This document shows positions 7,554 to 16,177 of a stretch of DNA of 19,045 bases, in pieces. Numbering within the stretch: the first letter of the stretch is position 1; every line of letters begins with the position of its first letter. Position numbers and translations under genes: made by a program. The stretch spans positions 1 to 19,045 of the forward strand of contig CAVKYO010000060.1 of NCBI GenBank assembly GCA_963660495.1, written 5' to 3'. Source of the stretch: CAG-877 sp963660495 (GTDB taxonomy: Bacteria > Bacillota_I > Bacilli_A > RF39 > UBA660). The notes beneath the pieces are model-generated. The model saw only the letters and a list, made by a program, of their open reading frames with translations, was not told the origin of the DNA and did not search any database.

Positions 7554-8369
7554 TTAATCATCCTTTCTGTGATTGAGCTTTTGCTTTTTGTTATTATTTT
7601 CTTCTTTTTTCCTTTGAATTGCTTCTTCTGGTGTCATTCCCATTTGTGCATAAAAATATGCATCACAAATAATATCCGCAGGACCTATTTCAATCATTTT
7701 TCCATGTTCAATCCAAATCGCTCTATCACATAATTCTTTTATTGTTTCTATCGAATGTGAAACATATAATACAGTAGTTCCACCATTTATCAATTCCATC
7801 ATTTTATTCTTGCTTTTTTCTTGAAATTTAATATCTCCAACAGATAATATTTCGTCAACTATTAATATCTCTGGATTAACAATTGTTGCTATTGAAAAAG
7901 CAAGTTTGGCGGTCATTCCTGATGAGAAATTCTTTACTGGAACTTCAAGAAAATCTTTTAATTCTGAAAACTCAACTATTTCATTGAATTTTTCATCAAT
8001 AAACTTTTTTGAGTAACCTAGTATTGCACCGTTTAAATATATATTTTCTCTAGCTGTTAATTCAGCATCAAAACCAGCTCCTAATTCAATCATTGGTGAT
8101 ATTGCACCTTTTACAGTAACTTTTCCTTTTGTTGGTTTCATTACACCGGAAACAACTTTTAATAATGTTGATTTCCCGGCACCATTGCTACCAATTAATC
8201 CTACTACTTCTCCTTTTTTTACCTCAAAAGATATATCTTGCAATGCCCAGAAATCATTATTAACTTTTTTTCTTTTCTTTTTAGAAAACAAATTTACAAA
8301 AGTTTCTTTAAATGATGTTGCTTCTATTCCTAAATTAAATTTCATTGATACATTTTTTAATTCTATCAT
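7554..8369 (-). CDS. tagH: ABC transporter ATPase for polysaccharide/teichoic acid export (TagH-like)
   Basis: This 271-residue cytoplasmic ATPase powers export of a lipid-linked surface polymer with the TagG-like permease encoded just upstream. Walker A is GSNGAGKST (60-68), the signature is NFSSGMTAKL (147-156), Walker B is ILIVDE (168-173) and the switch His is in VSHS (203-206). The A-G-F/ENIYLNG pattern and FSSGM signature are typical of the TagH/RfbB/KpsT/Wzt group. The length fits the short form, with no C-terminal sugar-binding domain as in Wzt, so recognition of modified chain ends is not expected. It has a strong AGGAGG and lies 14 bases after the permease gene. The symbol reflects family resemblance; an O-antigen or capsule exporter is equally possible. 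Confidence 0.9.
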   Translation of the reverse strand: MIELKNVSMKFNLGIEATSFKETFVNLFSKKKRKKVNNDFWALQDISFEVKKGEVVGLIGSNGAGKSTLLKVVSGVMKPTKGKVTVKGAISPMIELGAGFDAELTARENIYLNGAILGYSKKFIDEKFNEIVEFSELKDFLEVPVKNFSSGMTAKLAFSIATIVNPEILIVDEILSVGDIKFQEKSKNKMMELINGGTTVLYVSHSIETIKELCDRAIWIEHGKMIEIGPADIICDAYFYAQMGMTPEEAIQRKKEENNNKKQKLNHRKDD

Positions 8370-8383
8370 TTTTTCCTCCTATA

Positions 8384-9196
8384 CTATATATAGTATATAA
8401 ATTTATCCTGATGTTTTTTAAATATGAATAATCCAATTATTAACGTTACGATTCCAATAATACCCATTATTAATAAACTAAATATAGTTGGTGCATTACC
8501 GAATAATACTATTTCTCTGGCACCATTAATAAATATATATAATGGATTTAATGCAAATATCTTTTGTAGAGTTACTGGCAATATTTCAATACTATAAAAA
8601 ACAGGTGTTAGATAATTCCATATTGTAATGATTATTGAATAAATATAGAACATATCTCTCAAAAATACTGATACGCAAGCAACAATCATTCCTATACCTA
8701 GCGTAAACATAAATAGGCATAAGAAAATATATGGCAATAGTAAATAAAACCAATTAATGCTTGCTGGATATTGTCCAAGTCCAACAAATGATAATAAAAT
8801 AATTGCAAACCAAGGTATTAACGTAAATAGAAAGTTGATTCCAACAAATAGACATTTTGATATTGGAAAAATATATTTTGGTATATATACTTTATTAATA
8901 AGCGTAAAATTGTAAACAACGGATGTCATCGCATTGGTAGATGCTTCTGAAAAATAGTTAAACATAATTAATCCTGTCATTAAGTAAACTAAATAGTTCG
9001 TTCCTTCTACCGTAAACTTGAACATTTGTGAAAAAACAATTGCCATTACGGTCATCATTAGTACAGGTTGTAGAATAGACCATAATACACCTAGTACTGA
9101 CCTTTTATATTTTACCTTAAAATCCCTTGCTATTAATTGAGTCATTAAGAATTGATATTTTTTAAAATTTGCCCAAACATTTTTTATGGCTGTCAT
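8384..9196 (-). CDS. tagG: ABC-2 type polysaccharide/teichoic acid export permease (TagG-like)
   Basis: This 270-residue protein has six hydrophobic segments and the ABC-2 membrane pattern. The N-terminal interfacial helix reads LIARDFKVKYKRSVLGVLWSILQPVLMM, very typical of TagG/RfbA/Wzm permeases, and P-V-F-Y-S and LNPL-x-x-F-I-N-G-A-R-E motifs are visible later. It forms the channel that moves the finished lipid-linked polymer to the outer face, driven by the ATPase encoded next. It is the first gene of an operon with a near-perfect promoter (9218-9246). The ribosome binding site is GAGGAGA, 8 bases from the ATG. Confidence 0.92.
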   Translation of the reverse strand: MTAIKNVWANFKKYQFLMTQLIARDFKVKYKRSVLGVLWSILQPVLMMTVMAIVFSQMFKFTVEGTNYLVYLMTGLIMFNYFSEASTNAMTSVVYNFTLINKVYIPKYIFPISKCLFVGINFLFTLIPWFAIILLSFVGLGQYPASINWFYLLLPYIFLCLFMFTLGIGMIVACVSVFLRDMFYIYSIIITIWNYLTPVFYSIEILPVTLQKIFALNPLYIFINGAREIVLFGNAPTIFSLLIMGIIGIVTLIIGLFIFKKHQDKFIYYI

Positions 9197-9217
9197 AATT
9201 CACTCTCCTCGTTCTTT

Positions 9218-9246
9218 AGTATAACAAATACACATTTAATAGTCAA
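9218..9246 (-). promoter_or_regulatory. Promoter of the tagG-tagH-glycosyltransferase operon
   Basis: On the minus strand TTGACT (9246-9241), a 17-bp spacer and TATACT (9223-9218) form a near-consensus promoter. It drives the permease, ATPase and the two glycosyltransferase genes down to the terminator at 4784-4818. No terminator is visible between the preceding GT2 gene and this promoter, so read-through is possible. Confidence 0.85.
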
Positions 9247-9260
9247 ACTACTGCAAATTG

Positions 9261-10208
9261 TTATTTTTTATATAATTTCACATACATTTTTGTTAGCAGT
9301 TTACTTTTTTCTATAGTTCTTTTAGCTGTACTTCTTCCTTGATAATACTTATTTTTTTTATAATCTGGAATTTCTTTTTTTAAATAATCAAATGTATCGT
9401 CAATAAATTTCATTGCGATACTTTTATCGGATTGATATCTTTGTTGAATCGTATAATTTGTTAATATTTGGACAGTTAATTTATCTACTGTTTCTTTGAT
9501 TGATTTATCATTTTTTAAATAGTTTCTTATCTTATCAACTATTTTTAAAATATCAAATACTCTCTCATCTCTAACTGTTGTTTCACTCTTTTCATGAATC
9601 ATGTAGTAATGTAGAAATTTATTTAGTTTTATAATCTTTTTAGCATTATATATTGTTTTTACTATAAATAATGTATCTTCATATTTTAAACTTTCTTCAA
9701 ACTTAATATCATTATTCTTTATTAAGTCTGTTTTATATATTTTGTTACAAGGCCCTAAATTTATTTTTAATAGTAAATTTGGATCATCTTTTATATTTGT
9801 AGCATTAAAAGATTCTATTTTTACTTCGTTTAAATTTCCTTTTTCTACTCTGTAATAATCAAAAACTATTAAATCAGCTTTTTCTTTTTCTGCTGTTTTA
9901 CAAAGTATTTCACAGGCATCATTAGAAAAATAGTCATCGCTATCTAAAAACATTAAGTATTTTCCTGTTGCCTTTTCAATACCAAAGTTTCTAGTTTTGC
10001 CAATTCCTTGGTTTTTATTTTTGAAATATTTGATTCTTTTATCTTTATATGTTTTTATTATTTCTTCTGATTTATCAGTAGATCCATCATTTATTAAAAT
10101 GAACTCTAGTTCCTTCTTTGTCTGGTTAACTAGTGAATCTAAACATTTCTTTAAATACTTTTCAGCGTTATATATTGGAACAATAATACTTATATCTATT
10201 TTGTTCAT
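9261..10208 (-). CDS. GT2 family glycosyltransferase
   Basis: This 315-residue GT-A transferase adds a sugar from a nucleotide- or lipid-phosphate donor. The N-terminal pattern is standard: ISIIVPIYNAEKYLKKCL, then NDGSTDKS (40-47) and the metal-binding FLDSDDY (87-93). The C-terminal part (about 220-315) is charged and helical, ending LLTKMYVKLYKK, and probably lies on the membrane; there is no clear transmembrane pair. It is the last gene of a three-gene set (GT2, GtrII-like, GT2) with an 18-base gap to the gene before it and GAGGATGATAAA upstream of the ATG. It is most similar in layout to the GT2 at 11764-12678, suggesting related duplicates. Confidence 0.88.
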   Translation of the reverse strand: MNKIDISIIVPIYNAEKYLKKCLDSLVNQTKKELEFILINDGSTDKSEEIIKTYKDKRIKYFKNKNQGIGKTRNFGIEKATGKYLMFLDSDDYFSNDACEILCKTAEKEKADLIVFDYYRVEKGNLNEVKIESFNATNIKDDPNLLLKINLGPCNKIYKTDLIKNNDIKFEESLKYEDTLFIVKTIYNAKKIIKLNKFLHYYMIHEKSETTVRDERVFDILKIVDKIRNYLKNDKSIKETVDKLTVQILTNYTIQQRYQSDKSIAMKFIDDTFDYLKKEIPDYKKNKYYQGRSTAKRTIEKSKLLTKMYVKLYKK

Positions 10209-10226
10209 TTTATCATCCTCTTTGAA

Positions 10227-11750
10227 TTATATTTTATTTAGTTTTATTAAGACATAATTATCTTTTTGATAGATTGAATGATATCTTGTTTTTCTTACTA
10301 GGTCCATATCTTTTTCTGATATTTTATTTTTTGTCCATACATTAAAATCAATGTTTGGAATATCATAGTATGTTGCGATTTCATAAACTTGCCATAATAA
10401 TTTATTATCTCCTAATGTTAATGGTAATAGTTTCTTTAGTACTGGTAATTTGACTATTAAATCTTCAACTTTACCTGATTTTCCAACAGTTCCTTTTAAA
10501 TCTACTTTCAGTGCTTCATCATTATCAACGTCTAAGGTATTTAAATCATTTATTAGTAATTCCATTCTGAAATGATTATATTCAAATTGTTCGTAGCAAG
10601 CATTTCCAAATATTAGTGAAGTTGTCAAAAAAACATAAGCTAAGCAAATTGAGAAAAATTCAGGAACTAAGTTATACTTACAATCACAAGCTTTTATGGA
10701 AAGTATAGTAATCATTACAAAGAGACCATACATTGATCTTGGTTTAACTACCGTTTCCTTTAAAAATGGATGGGCACCAAACATAAATAGAAATAATATT
10801 ACTATCGATAATAATACCACACATATTGATAAACCCTTCTTTTGCTTACTCTGTACTACTTCCTTTATTATAAAACTAAATAGAATTACAAGCATATATA
10901 TTAACCATCTTAATTTCATATCTTCATAAATAGCTTTATAAAAATGTTTATAATTAGAAATTGATTCTGGAATTATACTTTTTAAGTTTAATATACCCGG
11001 ATCTAGATAATACTCGGTGGCTGGTGGCATTGATAGTTTAAATATTATTAATCCTAACCCATAACCAATTATTGCTTTGTATATAAATTTAAATATTTCT
11101 TTTTTGTCTTCCTTATTGTTAAACATGGTTAAAGCTAAAATTATTGTAATCATTGGATATATTCCAGCCGATGCCTGATAACTTGAAGCCATTAAAAATG
11201 TAAAAATTACGCTTGAAATAATGAATGGTATATTCTTATTTTTCTTTTCATTTTTATAAAAAACAAATGGTAAAATGGCAAATAAAATCGATAGAGCCAT
11301 ATATGGAGCATCAAACTTGTAGGAATAACATTCTAAAAAGTATGGATTCATTCCAATTGGTAATGCTGCCACAATATGATACCATTTAAGCTTTTTTTCT
11401 TTTAATATTATTTTCAGAATAAGAACACTTACAATTGCCATGATTATAATTGCTAAAATTGTAGTAAATGGCGAAATGTCTGATACATTTTTACTTCCAT
11501 GCAGCAATATTGATAAATTGTTGGAAACATGTCTTCCAAAACCAAAGTCTCGATATCCATATCTTACCCGTCCCATGTCATCATTATAGTTAATATTAGC
11601 TCTTATCAATGGCATTAAGGCAATGAAATAAACTACAGAAAAAAGCAGAATATACTTAAAATTTTCTATTATGAATTTTTTTATACTTATATTAATAGTA
11701 TTTGTGTTTTTTTTTATATAATTATATACTCTGAATGTTTTTTGTTTCAT
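10227..11750 (-). CDS. GtrII-type (Glucos_trans_II) membrane glycosyltransferase
   Basis: This 507-residue protein has about ten to eleven hydrophobic helices. After the first helix comes YNDDMGRVRYGYRDFGFGRHVSN (about 55-77), an acidic pair plus GR motif in the first outer loop. This is characteristic of the GtrII/Glucos_trans_II group of GT-C enzymes, which transfer a sugar from a polyprenyl-phosphate carrier to a surface polymer outside the membrane. The C-terminal about 110 residues form a hydrophilic outer domain. The gene is sandwiched between two GT2 genes. In known serotype-conversion systems a GT2 (GtrB) loads the carrier, a flippase (GtrA) moves it and Gtr attaches it. No GtrA-like small protein is seen here. 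The 13-base gap to the upstream GT2 suggests cotranscription. Confidence 0.78.
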   Translation of the reverse strand: MKQKTFRVYNYIKKNTNTINISIKKFIIENFKYILLFSVVYFIALMPLIRANINYNDDMGRVRYGYRDFGFGRHVSNNLSILLHGSKNVSDISPFTTILAIIIMAIVSVLILKIILKEKKLKWYHIVAALPIGMNPYFLECYSYKFDAPYMALSILFAILPFVFYKNEKKNKNIPFIISSVIFTFLMASSYQASAGIYPMITIILALTMFNNKEDKKEIFKFIYKAIIGYGLGLIIFKLSMPPATEYYLDPGILNLKSIIPESISNYKHFYKAIYEDMKLRWLIYMLVILFSFIIKEVVQSKQKKGLSICVVLLSIVILFLFMFGAHPFLKETVVKPRSMYGLFVMITILSIKACDCKYNLVPEFFSICLAYVFLTTSLIFGNACYEQFEYNHFRMELLINDLNTLDVDNDEALKVDLKGTVGKSGKVEDLIVKLPVLKKLLPLTLGDNKLLWQVYEIATYYDIPNIDFNVWTKNKISEKDMDLVRKTRYHSIYQKDNYVLIKLNKI

Positions 11751-11763
11751 ATCTATTCTCCCA

Positions 11764-12678
11764 TTATTTTAATTTAAGATATATCATTGGACTTATTTTA
11801 ATTAGTACTTTCTTTACTTTTCTACTTGTTGTATCTGTCAAAAGATTATCAAATACTTTTTCTTTTTTTAGTTTATTTAGATAAACCATATAATCTTTAT
11901 GATTTAATTCTGTTATTTTTAATATTAAACTGTTTGCTACAAAGCTTTTGAATATTGTAGTATCAACATCTAATTTGTTTGCTTCTTCAATTAAATAATT
12001 ATAGTGAAGATACATATCATCAACTTTCTTTTTAGTCTTTTCATAATTCTTATTACTCATGATGCTGCCTTGTCTTTGTAGGTAATTATATCCAGGATAA
12101 TTAATACTATTAACTTTTTTTGACTTTATAATTACTAATGGAATTAATCCAAAATCTTCATGTAAAGCATCTTTTCTAAATTCAAATTTATTTTCAATAT
12201 AATAGTTTCTTTTTATGGCATAAATACATGAATTTTCCACAAAATGATATTTAACTATTTTTTTAAAAGCATCAGGGCCTGAAAGATTTGTAAAGCTTTC
12301 TTCTGGGTATGAAATAGTTTTTCCATCTTCATAGACTTCATTAATTTGAAATCTAATTAAATCCGGATTATTCTTTAGTGATTTAGATAATTCTTTTAGA
12401 AGGTCTTTTTCCCAGTAATCATCACTATCTAAAAATATTAGGTATTCGCCAGTAGCTTTTTTTACACCGGCGTTTCTTGCGGCACTTAAACCTTGGTTTT
12501 TTTGATTAATTACTTTAACATCGTAATCTTTTACAATATCAATACTCTTGTCTGTAGAGCCATCATTAACTACTATTACTTCATAGTCTTTATAAGTTTG
12601 ATTAAAGACACTATCAAGACACTTTTTTAGATATTTTTCGACATTATAAACGGGAATTATAATACTAAATTTTGACAT
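11764..12678 (-). CDS. GT2 family glycosyltransferase
   Basis: This 304-residue GT-A enzyme starts SKFSIIIPVYNVEKYLKKCLDS, with NDGSTDKS (38-45), the GLSAARNAG donor loop (63-71) and DSDDYW (84-89), all standard for GT2. The C-terminal third is helical and basic, ending ISPMIYLKLK, probably membrane-associated. It is the first gene of the set with the GtrII-type protein and the second GT2, with a GAGGTGATCT ribosome binding site. The two GT2s in this set may play different roles, one loading a lipid carrier and one extending the chain. Which does which cannot be told from sequence. Confidence 0.88.
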   Translation of the reverse strand: MSKFSIIIPVYNVEKYLKKCLDSVFNQTYKDYEVIVVNDGSTDKSIDIVKDYDVKVINQKNQGLSAARNAGVKKATGEYLIFLDSDDYWEKDLLKELSKSLKNNPDLIRFQINEVYEDGKTISYPEESFTNLSGPDAFKKIVKYHFVENSCIYAIKRNYYIENKFEFRKDALHEDFGLIPLVIIKSKKVNSINYPGYNYLQRQGSIMSNKNYEKTKKKVDDMYLHYNYLIEEANKLDVDTTIFKSFVANSLILKITELNHKDYMVYLNKLKKEKVFDNLLTDTTSRKVKKVLIKISPMIYLKLK

Positions 12679-12845
12679 TAGATCACCTCAAAAATAATTA
12701 TAATATACTATTACTAATTATGTTCTCAACTGATAGTTTACCTATCATCTTTTTTATTAAAAACGACGTTGTGACATTAGTTTATGCTAAAAATATTTTT
12801 TAAAATTTTCTTCAACGATACCATTTCTAACTAACATATATTTTG
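12679..12845. other. Intergenic region between two glycan operons
   Basis: No gene is visible in these 167 bases. On the minus strand a weak promoter may serve the GT2 gene: TTGAGA (12730-12725), 16 bp, then TATATT, with an overlapping better -10 TATAAT at wider spacing. A small hairpin TGATAG-5-CTATCA (12731-12747) is followed by a T run only on the plus strand, where there is no gene to terminate. I see no convincing terminator for the minus-strand gene that ends at 12846. Confidence 0.4.
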
Positions 12846-13718
12846 TTATTTTAAATCTTCTATTTGTGCATCATAGACTATATTTTTAGCATCTATTTTT
12901 TCTCTATCAATATTATTAGTTAATATTTTCCATTCTTCTTTTGAACCAGCATAATATATTGTTTCAACATCATGAAAATAACTATAAAATGCATATCCTG
13001 TTTGTGGTTCTAATGATTTAGGAATATATACATATTTTATATTTGAACTATTAAAAGTATTATTTGGCATTGATTTTAAAGTATCTGGTAATATGACACT
13101 GTAAACATTTTCTAATGCAAATACACCTTCTGAAAATTTTGTTATTGAATAATCTTTACCATCAACATTATATGTTGAACAAATTTTAATTCTTTTATCA
13201 GATCCATTATATTTTTTTACAATAATTTCTTCTCCATCTAAATAATAATCAAAATCAGAAATTTGTGTACAGTCAGTAGCCCAATGATTTTTCTCAAGTT
13301 CCTGTTCTTCCTTTTCACTTGCAATCCCAGCTATTATTATAAGGCTCCATAAAGCAGCTAATATTCCTATTTTAGCTTTTTTACTCAGTTTTTCAGATTT
13401 TATTACATAATACGTAATTACAAAAGGAAAGAAACAAATAAATAGTAAATAATAAATAAGTCCATGTTTTTTCTTAACATCGTTATTTCCATAAGTCATA
13501 TTTGTCTTATTATTACTTAAACTATGTTCTTGTTGAGCTCTTAGTCTTCCTTTTTCAAAATCATAACCCGATTGTTCCATATTATCATATTGAACATGTT
13601 TGACTTCATCATCTAATTTATAATGTGCATGACAATATTGACAATTTATATCATTAGTATTTTCTTCTACTTCTAATTTTGCACCACAATTTTTACATTT
13701 CATTTCAACTAATTTCAT
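12846..13718 (-). CDS. Zinc-ribbon membrane protein with LRR_5-like (BspA-type) outer domain
   Basis: This 290-residue protein has three visible parts. Residues 1-35 form a zinc ribbon with CKNC (8-11) and CQYC (26-29). Then come two hydrophobic helices (about 86-106 and 115-133). The C-terminal domain (about 140-290) includes a leucine-rich repeat of the BspA/LRR_5 type: ITKFSEGVFALENVYSVILPDTLKSMPNNTF followed by IKYVYIPKSL and ETIYYAGSKEEWKIL. The first of two helices would bring the chain out and the second back in, so both ends may be cytoplasmic; the topology is uncertain. Similar zinc-ribbon/LRR proteins occur in gut Bacillota without a firm function. The ATG overlaps the previous stop (ATGA) with GAGGTGAATAAG as Shine-Dalgarno, so it is coupled to the polymerase-glycosyltransferase gene. 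A role linked to that enzyme is only inferred. Confidence 0.7.
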   Translation of the reverse strand: MKLVEMKCKNCGAKLEVEENTNDINCQYCHAHYKLDDEVKHVQYDNMEQSGYDFEKGRLRAQQEHSLSNNKTNMTYGNNDVKKKHGLIYYLLFICFFPFVITYYVIKSEKLSKKAKIGILAALWSLIIIAGIASEKEEQELEKNHWATDCTQISDFDYYLDGEEIIVKKYNGSDKRIKICSTYNVDGKDYSITKFSEGVFALENVYSVILPDTLKSMPNNTFNSSNIKYVYIPKSLEPQTGYAFYSYFHDVETIYYAGSKEEWKILTNNIDREKIDAKNIVYDAQIEDLK

Positions 13719-16027
13719 AGCTTATTCACCTCATCAAATATATTTTCTAACTTTTCTAATCTTTCTTCTTGAATTTGTTTAATATCTATATCTTTTATTT
13801 TTCTTGGACTAGATAATTCTTTTTGAACATCTTTTAACATTTCCTTTTCATCCATTGATATTATTGTAGCATAATCTTTTCCTATATTGATAGATTCATC
13901 TGAAACATCTATTGTAGTTAGAATTCTTTTATGTAGTGTTATTGCTTCTAAATAAGTTACAGGGAATCCTTCATAATCTGATGTTAAAATTATATAGTCT
14001 GCTAGATTTATATATGGATAAGGATTAGTCTTTTGTCCAACAAATGTTACTCTTTTTGATAAGTTATTTTTAGTAACTAAATCTTCATACATCTTTCTAT
14101 CTGGTCCATCACCTACTATTAATAGATTTACATCAGATAAATTTTTTACTAAGTTTATTGCCCTTGAAACTTTTTTAGAAGAGTCATCTAATCTACCAAT
14201 GAAAACAAATAATTTTTTATTTTTAGGATGAGTTTCTGATATTTTTTCAGTACTTAGTTTCAATATTTTATCAGGATCAATGAAATTATTTAGAACTAAA
14301 CATTTATTTTTTAACTCTGGATAAATCTTAATAAAATCTTTTTCAGCTTCGTTAGCAACAAATATTATTCTTCTAAATGATGATATATTTCTGCAGTTAA
14401 AGAAATCTTTAAAATCTGTTTCATCTTTATAAATATATTTATAATTACTATGTACATAAAAGGCATTATTAGTTGAAGCCGTTAAAGCTATTTTATTAGC
14501 TGATAAGCTATATGTTGCGTAGCAACAACTAAAGTCAAACTTATGATAATTTAGAATTGAGAAATTTAATTTACGGATGAAATTAATTCCTTTTCTTATA
14601 ATTACATTTTTATTATTTGATACTTTTAGTTCTTGTACTTTTACATTTTTATTTACATTTTTTATAAGTACTCCTGTTTTTTCTTCCATTACTAATGTAA
14701 CATTATATTTTTTATAATCAATATTATTTAACAAGTTGATAATAGCAGTTTCAATTCCACCTACTCTTAGATCATTAATAGAAAATAATAAATCTTTCTT
14801 CTTTCTACTTTGAAGCATCATAATTATTACAACTACTATAAGGCTCACTGCTGGTGCAGTTATGATATGACCTGTGAATAATGATAAGAATAGTATTAAT
14901 AACATACTTACATTTAACATATATAGATTAAAATCTAGTTTCCTTTTCTCTTTTGTTGCTTGGACTAAGATGTATAGATAAATACTAAAGAAAATAATAA
15001 ATCCTATAATTCCATGATTTATATAAATATCAAAATAATCCATTTCAATTAATTTATCTTTTTTATCATTATAATAATACCCTATTCCAAATAATTTTTC
15101 TTGGAAAGTTGCATTATCATAAATACTTTTTCTATCAGTAAGGAAAGTTACTCTTTGACTAAAGATAAAATGATCTATTAAATTACCATTATCCATAATA
15201 TCTGTTACATCTTTTACTTTTAAGAAGTCTAAATGTACTTTAATATTTTTATAAAAGTTAGTTTTTGGTATTAATATTATTAAACTAATTATTCCTATCA
15301 CAATAATTACAAATGAAGATAGTATACGTTTATATTTTTTATCTTTATAGGACTTTATCATTATATATATAAAAGTCATACCTATAGTTATAAGTAAAGA
15401 TAATAATGGTGTTTTAGTACCTATTGTTAGAATTACGACTAAGTATAATAATATATAAATAACTTTAAGAATAGACTTACCCTTAGAGTTAAACATCATA
15501 AATACTATTGGAGTTAGTATAGATATAATTCCAGATATTTCATTAGCTGAATTGTAGTAACCTAGTGTACCTGATTTAGTTATTTCATAACTTTTAAAGC
15601 CTAAGTTTAGAGTCATCGGTATAAAAATAAAAATTAAATATAAAGTAAGTGTTGTGAAAAATGTTGCGGTAGATATTTTTATTTCATCTTTTAAATCATA
15701 AAAAGATACTAGTAATAATGGAAAATAAAATACTCGTAAAAGTCCTTGGACTTGACCAAACAAATGTGAATTAGTTCCTATAATTATTAAATAAATAATA
15801 CTATAGAAAGCTACTATTAAGTAGTAAATTAGAGATAGTTTTTTCTTATAAATAAATGTTGTTGCATACATTATAAATAATAGAAATAACATTCTAATTA
15901 TAATTCCAATAGTTAAATTAAGAGAAAATACATGTAGACAAATCCCTGTTATTAGATCTAATACTGGTTGCAACAATATAAAAATACTTATTATTTTACT
16001 TAAATTATTTTTAATTACTTTATTCAT
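13715..16027 (-). CDS. O-antigen polymerase/ligase-like membrane protein fused to a GT4 glycosyltransferase
   Basis: In this 770-residue protein, residues 1 to about 408 hold ten or more hydrophobic helices with the layout of Wzy/WaaL-type proteins. These include GQVQGLLRVFYFPLLLVSFYDL, the TLGYYNSANEISGI segment and a long outer loop (about 255-330) with FGIGYYYND. Residues about 412-770 are a complete GT4 domain starting FSINDLRVGGIETAIINLL, with FIGRLD (609-614), VGDGPD (638-643) and EGFPVTYLE (686-694), the E-x7-E donor site. The GT-B domain would lie in the cytoplasm. Polymerase/ligase and GT4 activities are normally separate proteins, so this is a fusion that could add a sugar and polymerise or attach the chain. 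The start is supported by GAGGT and a near-consensus promoter. It is the first gene of the operon. Confidence 0.82.
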   Translation of the reverse strand: MNKVIKNNLSKIISIFILLQPVLDLITGICLHVFSLNLTIGIIIRMLFLLFIMYATTFIYKKKLSLIYYLIVAFYSIIYLIIIGTNSHLFGQVQGLLRVFYFPLLLVSFYDLKDEIKISTATFFTTLTLYLIFIFIPMTLNLGFKSYEITKSGTLGYYNSANEISGIISILTPIVFMMFNSKGKSILKVIYILLYLVVILTIGTKTPLLSLLITIGMTFIYIMIKSYKDKKYKRILSSFVIIVIGIISLIILIPKTNFYKNIKVHLDFLKVKDVTDIMDNGNLIDHFIFSQRVTFLTDRKSIYDNATFQEKLFGIGYYYNDKKDKLIEMDYFDIYINHGIIGFIIFFSIYLYILVQATKEKRKLDFNLYMLNVSMLLILFLSLFTGHIITAPAVSLIVVVIIMMLQSRKKKDLLFSINDLRVGGIETAIINLLNNIDYKKYNVTLVMEEKTGVLIKNVNKNVKVQELKVSNNKNVIIRKGINFIRKLNFSILNYHKFDFSCCYATYSLSANKIALTASTNNAFYVHSNYKYIYKDETDFKDFFNCRNISSFRRIIFVANEAEKDFIKIYPELKNKCLVLNNFIDPDKILKLSTEKISETHPKNKKLFVFIGRLDDSSKKVSRAINLVKNLSDVNLLIVGDGPDRKMYEDLVTKNNLSKRVTFVGQKTNPYPYINLADYIILTSDYEGFPVTYLEAITLHKRILTTIDVSDESINIGKDYATIISMDEKEMLKDVQKELSSPRKIKDIDIKQIQEERLEKLENIFDEVNKL

Positions 16028-16054
16028 TTTATACCTCGACTGTTTTATATTTAC

Positions 16055-16083
16055 ATCATAGCATTTATATACTTGTTAGTCAA
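16055..16083 (-). promoter_or_regulatory. Promoter of the polymerase-GT4 gene
   Basis: On the minus strand TTGACT (16083-16078), a 17-bp spacer and TATGAT (16060-16055) form a near-consensus promoter about 28 bases before the start codon. It is divergent from the PASTA gene. Confidence 0.82.
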
Positions 16084-16142
16084 ATGGACATTCTTTGACA
16101 TTACAGATACTGGTTATTGTTTCTATTTTACACAATTTATTA

Positions 16143-16177
16143 TATAATTATATATAAAGATAGAGGTGATTTTCTTG
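16143..16177 (+). promoter_or_regulatory. Putative -10, ribosome binding site and TTG start of the PASTA gene
   Basis: A TATAAT (16143-16148) about 25 bases upstream of the gene is a likely -10, though no convincing -35 stands at the right distance. GAGGTGAT (16164-16170) is the Shine-Dalgarno. The GTG at 16166 lies inside it, so the real start is the TTG at 16175, six bases further on. Confidence 0.6.

Noticed and set aside
12731..12757. Hairpin with T run on the plus strand as a terminator
   Set aside because: The stem is only 6 bp and no plus-strand gene lies upstream of it. It is probably chance in AT-rich DNA.
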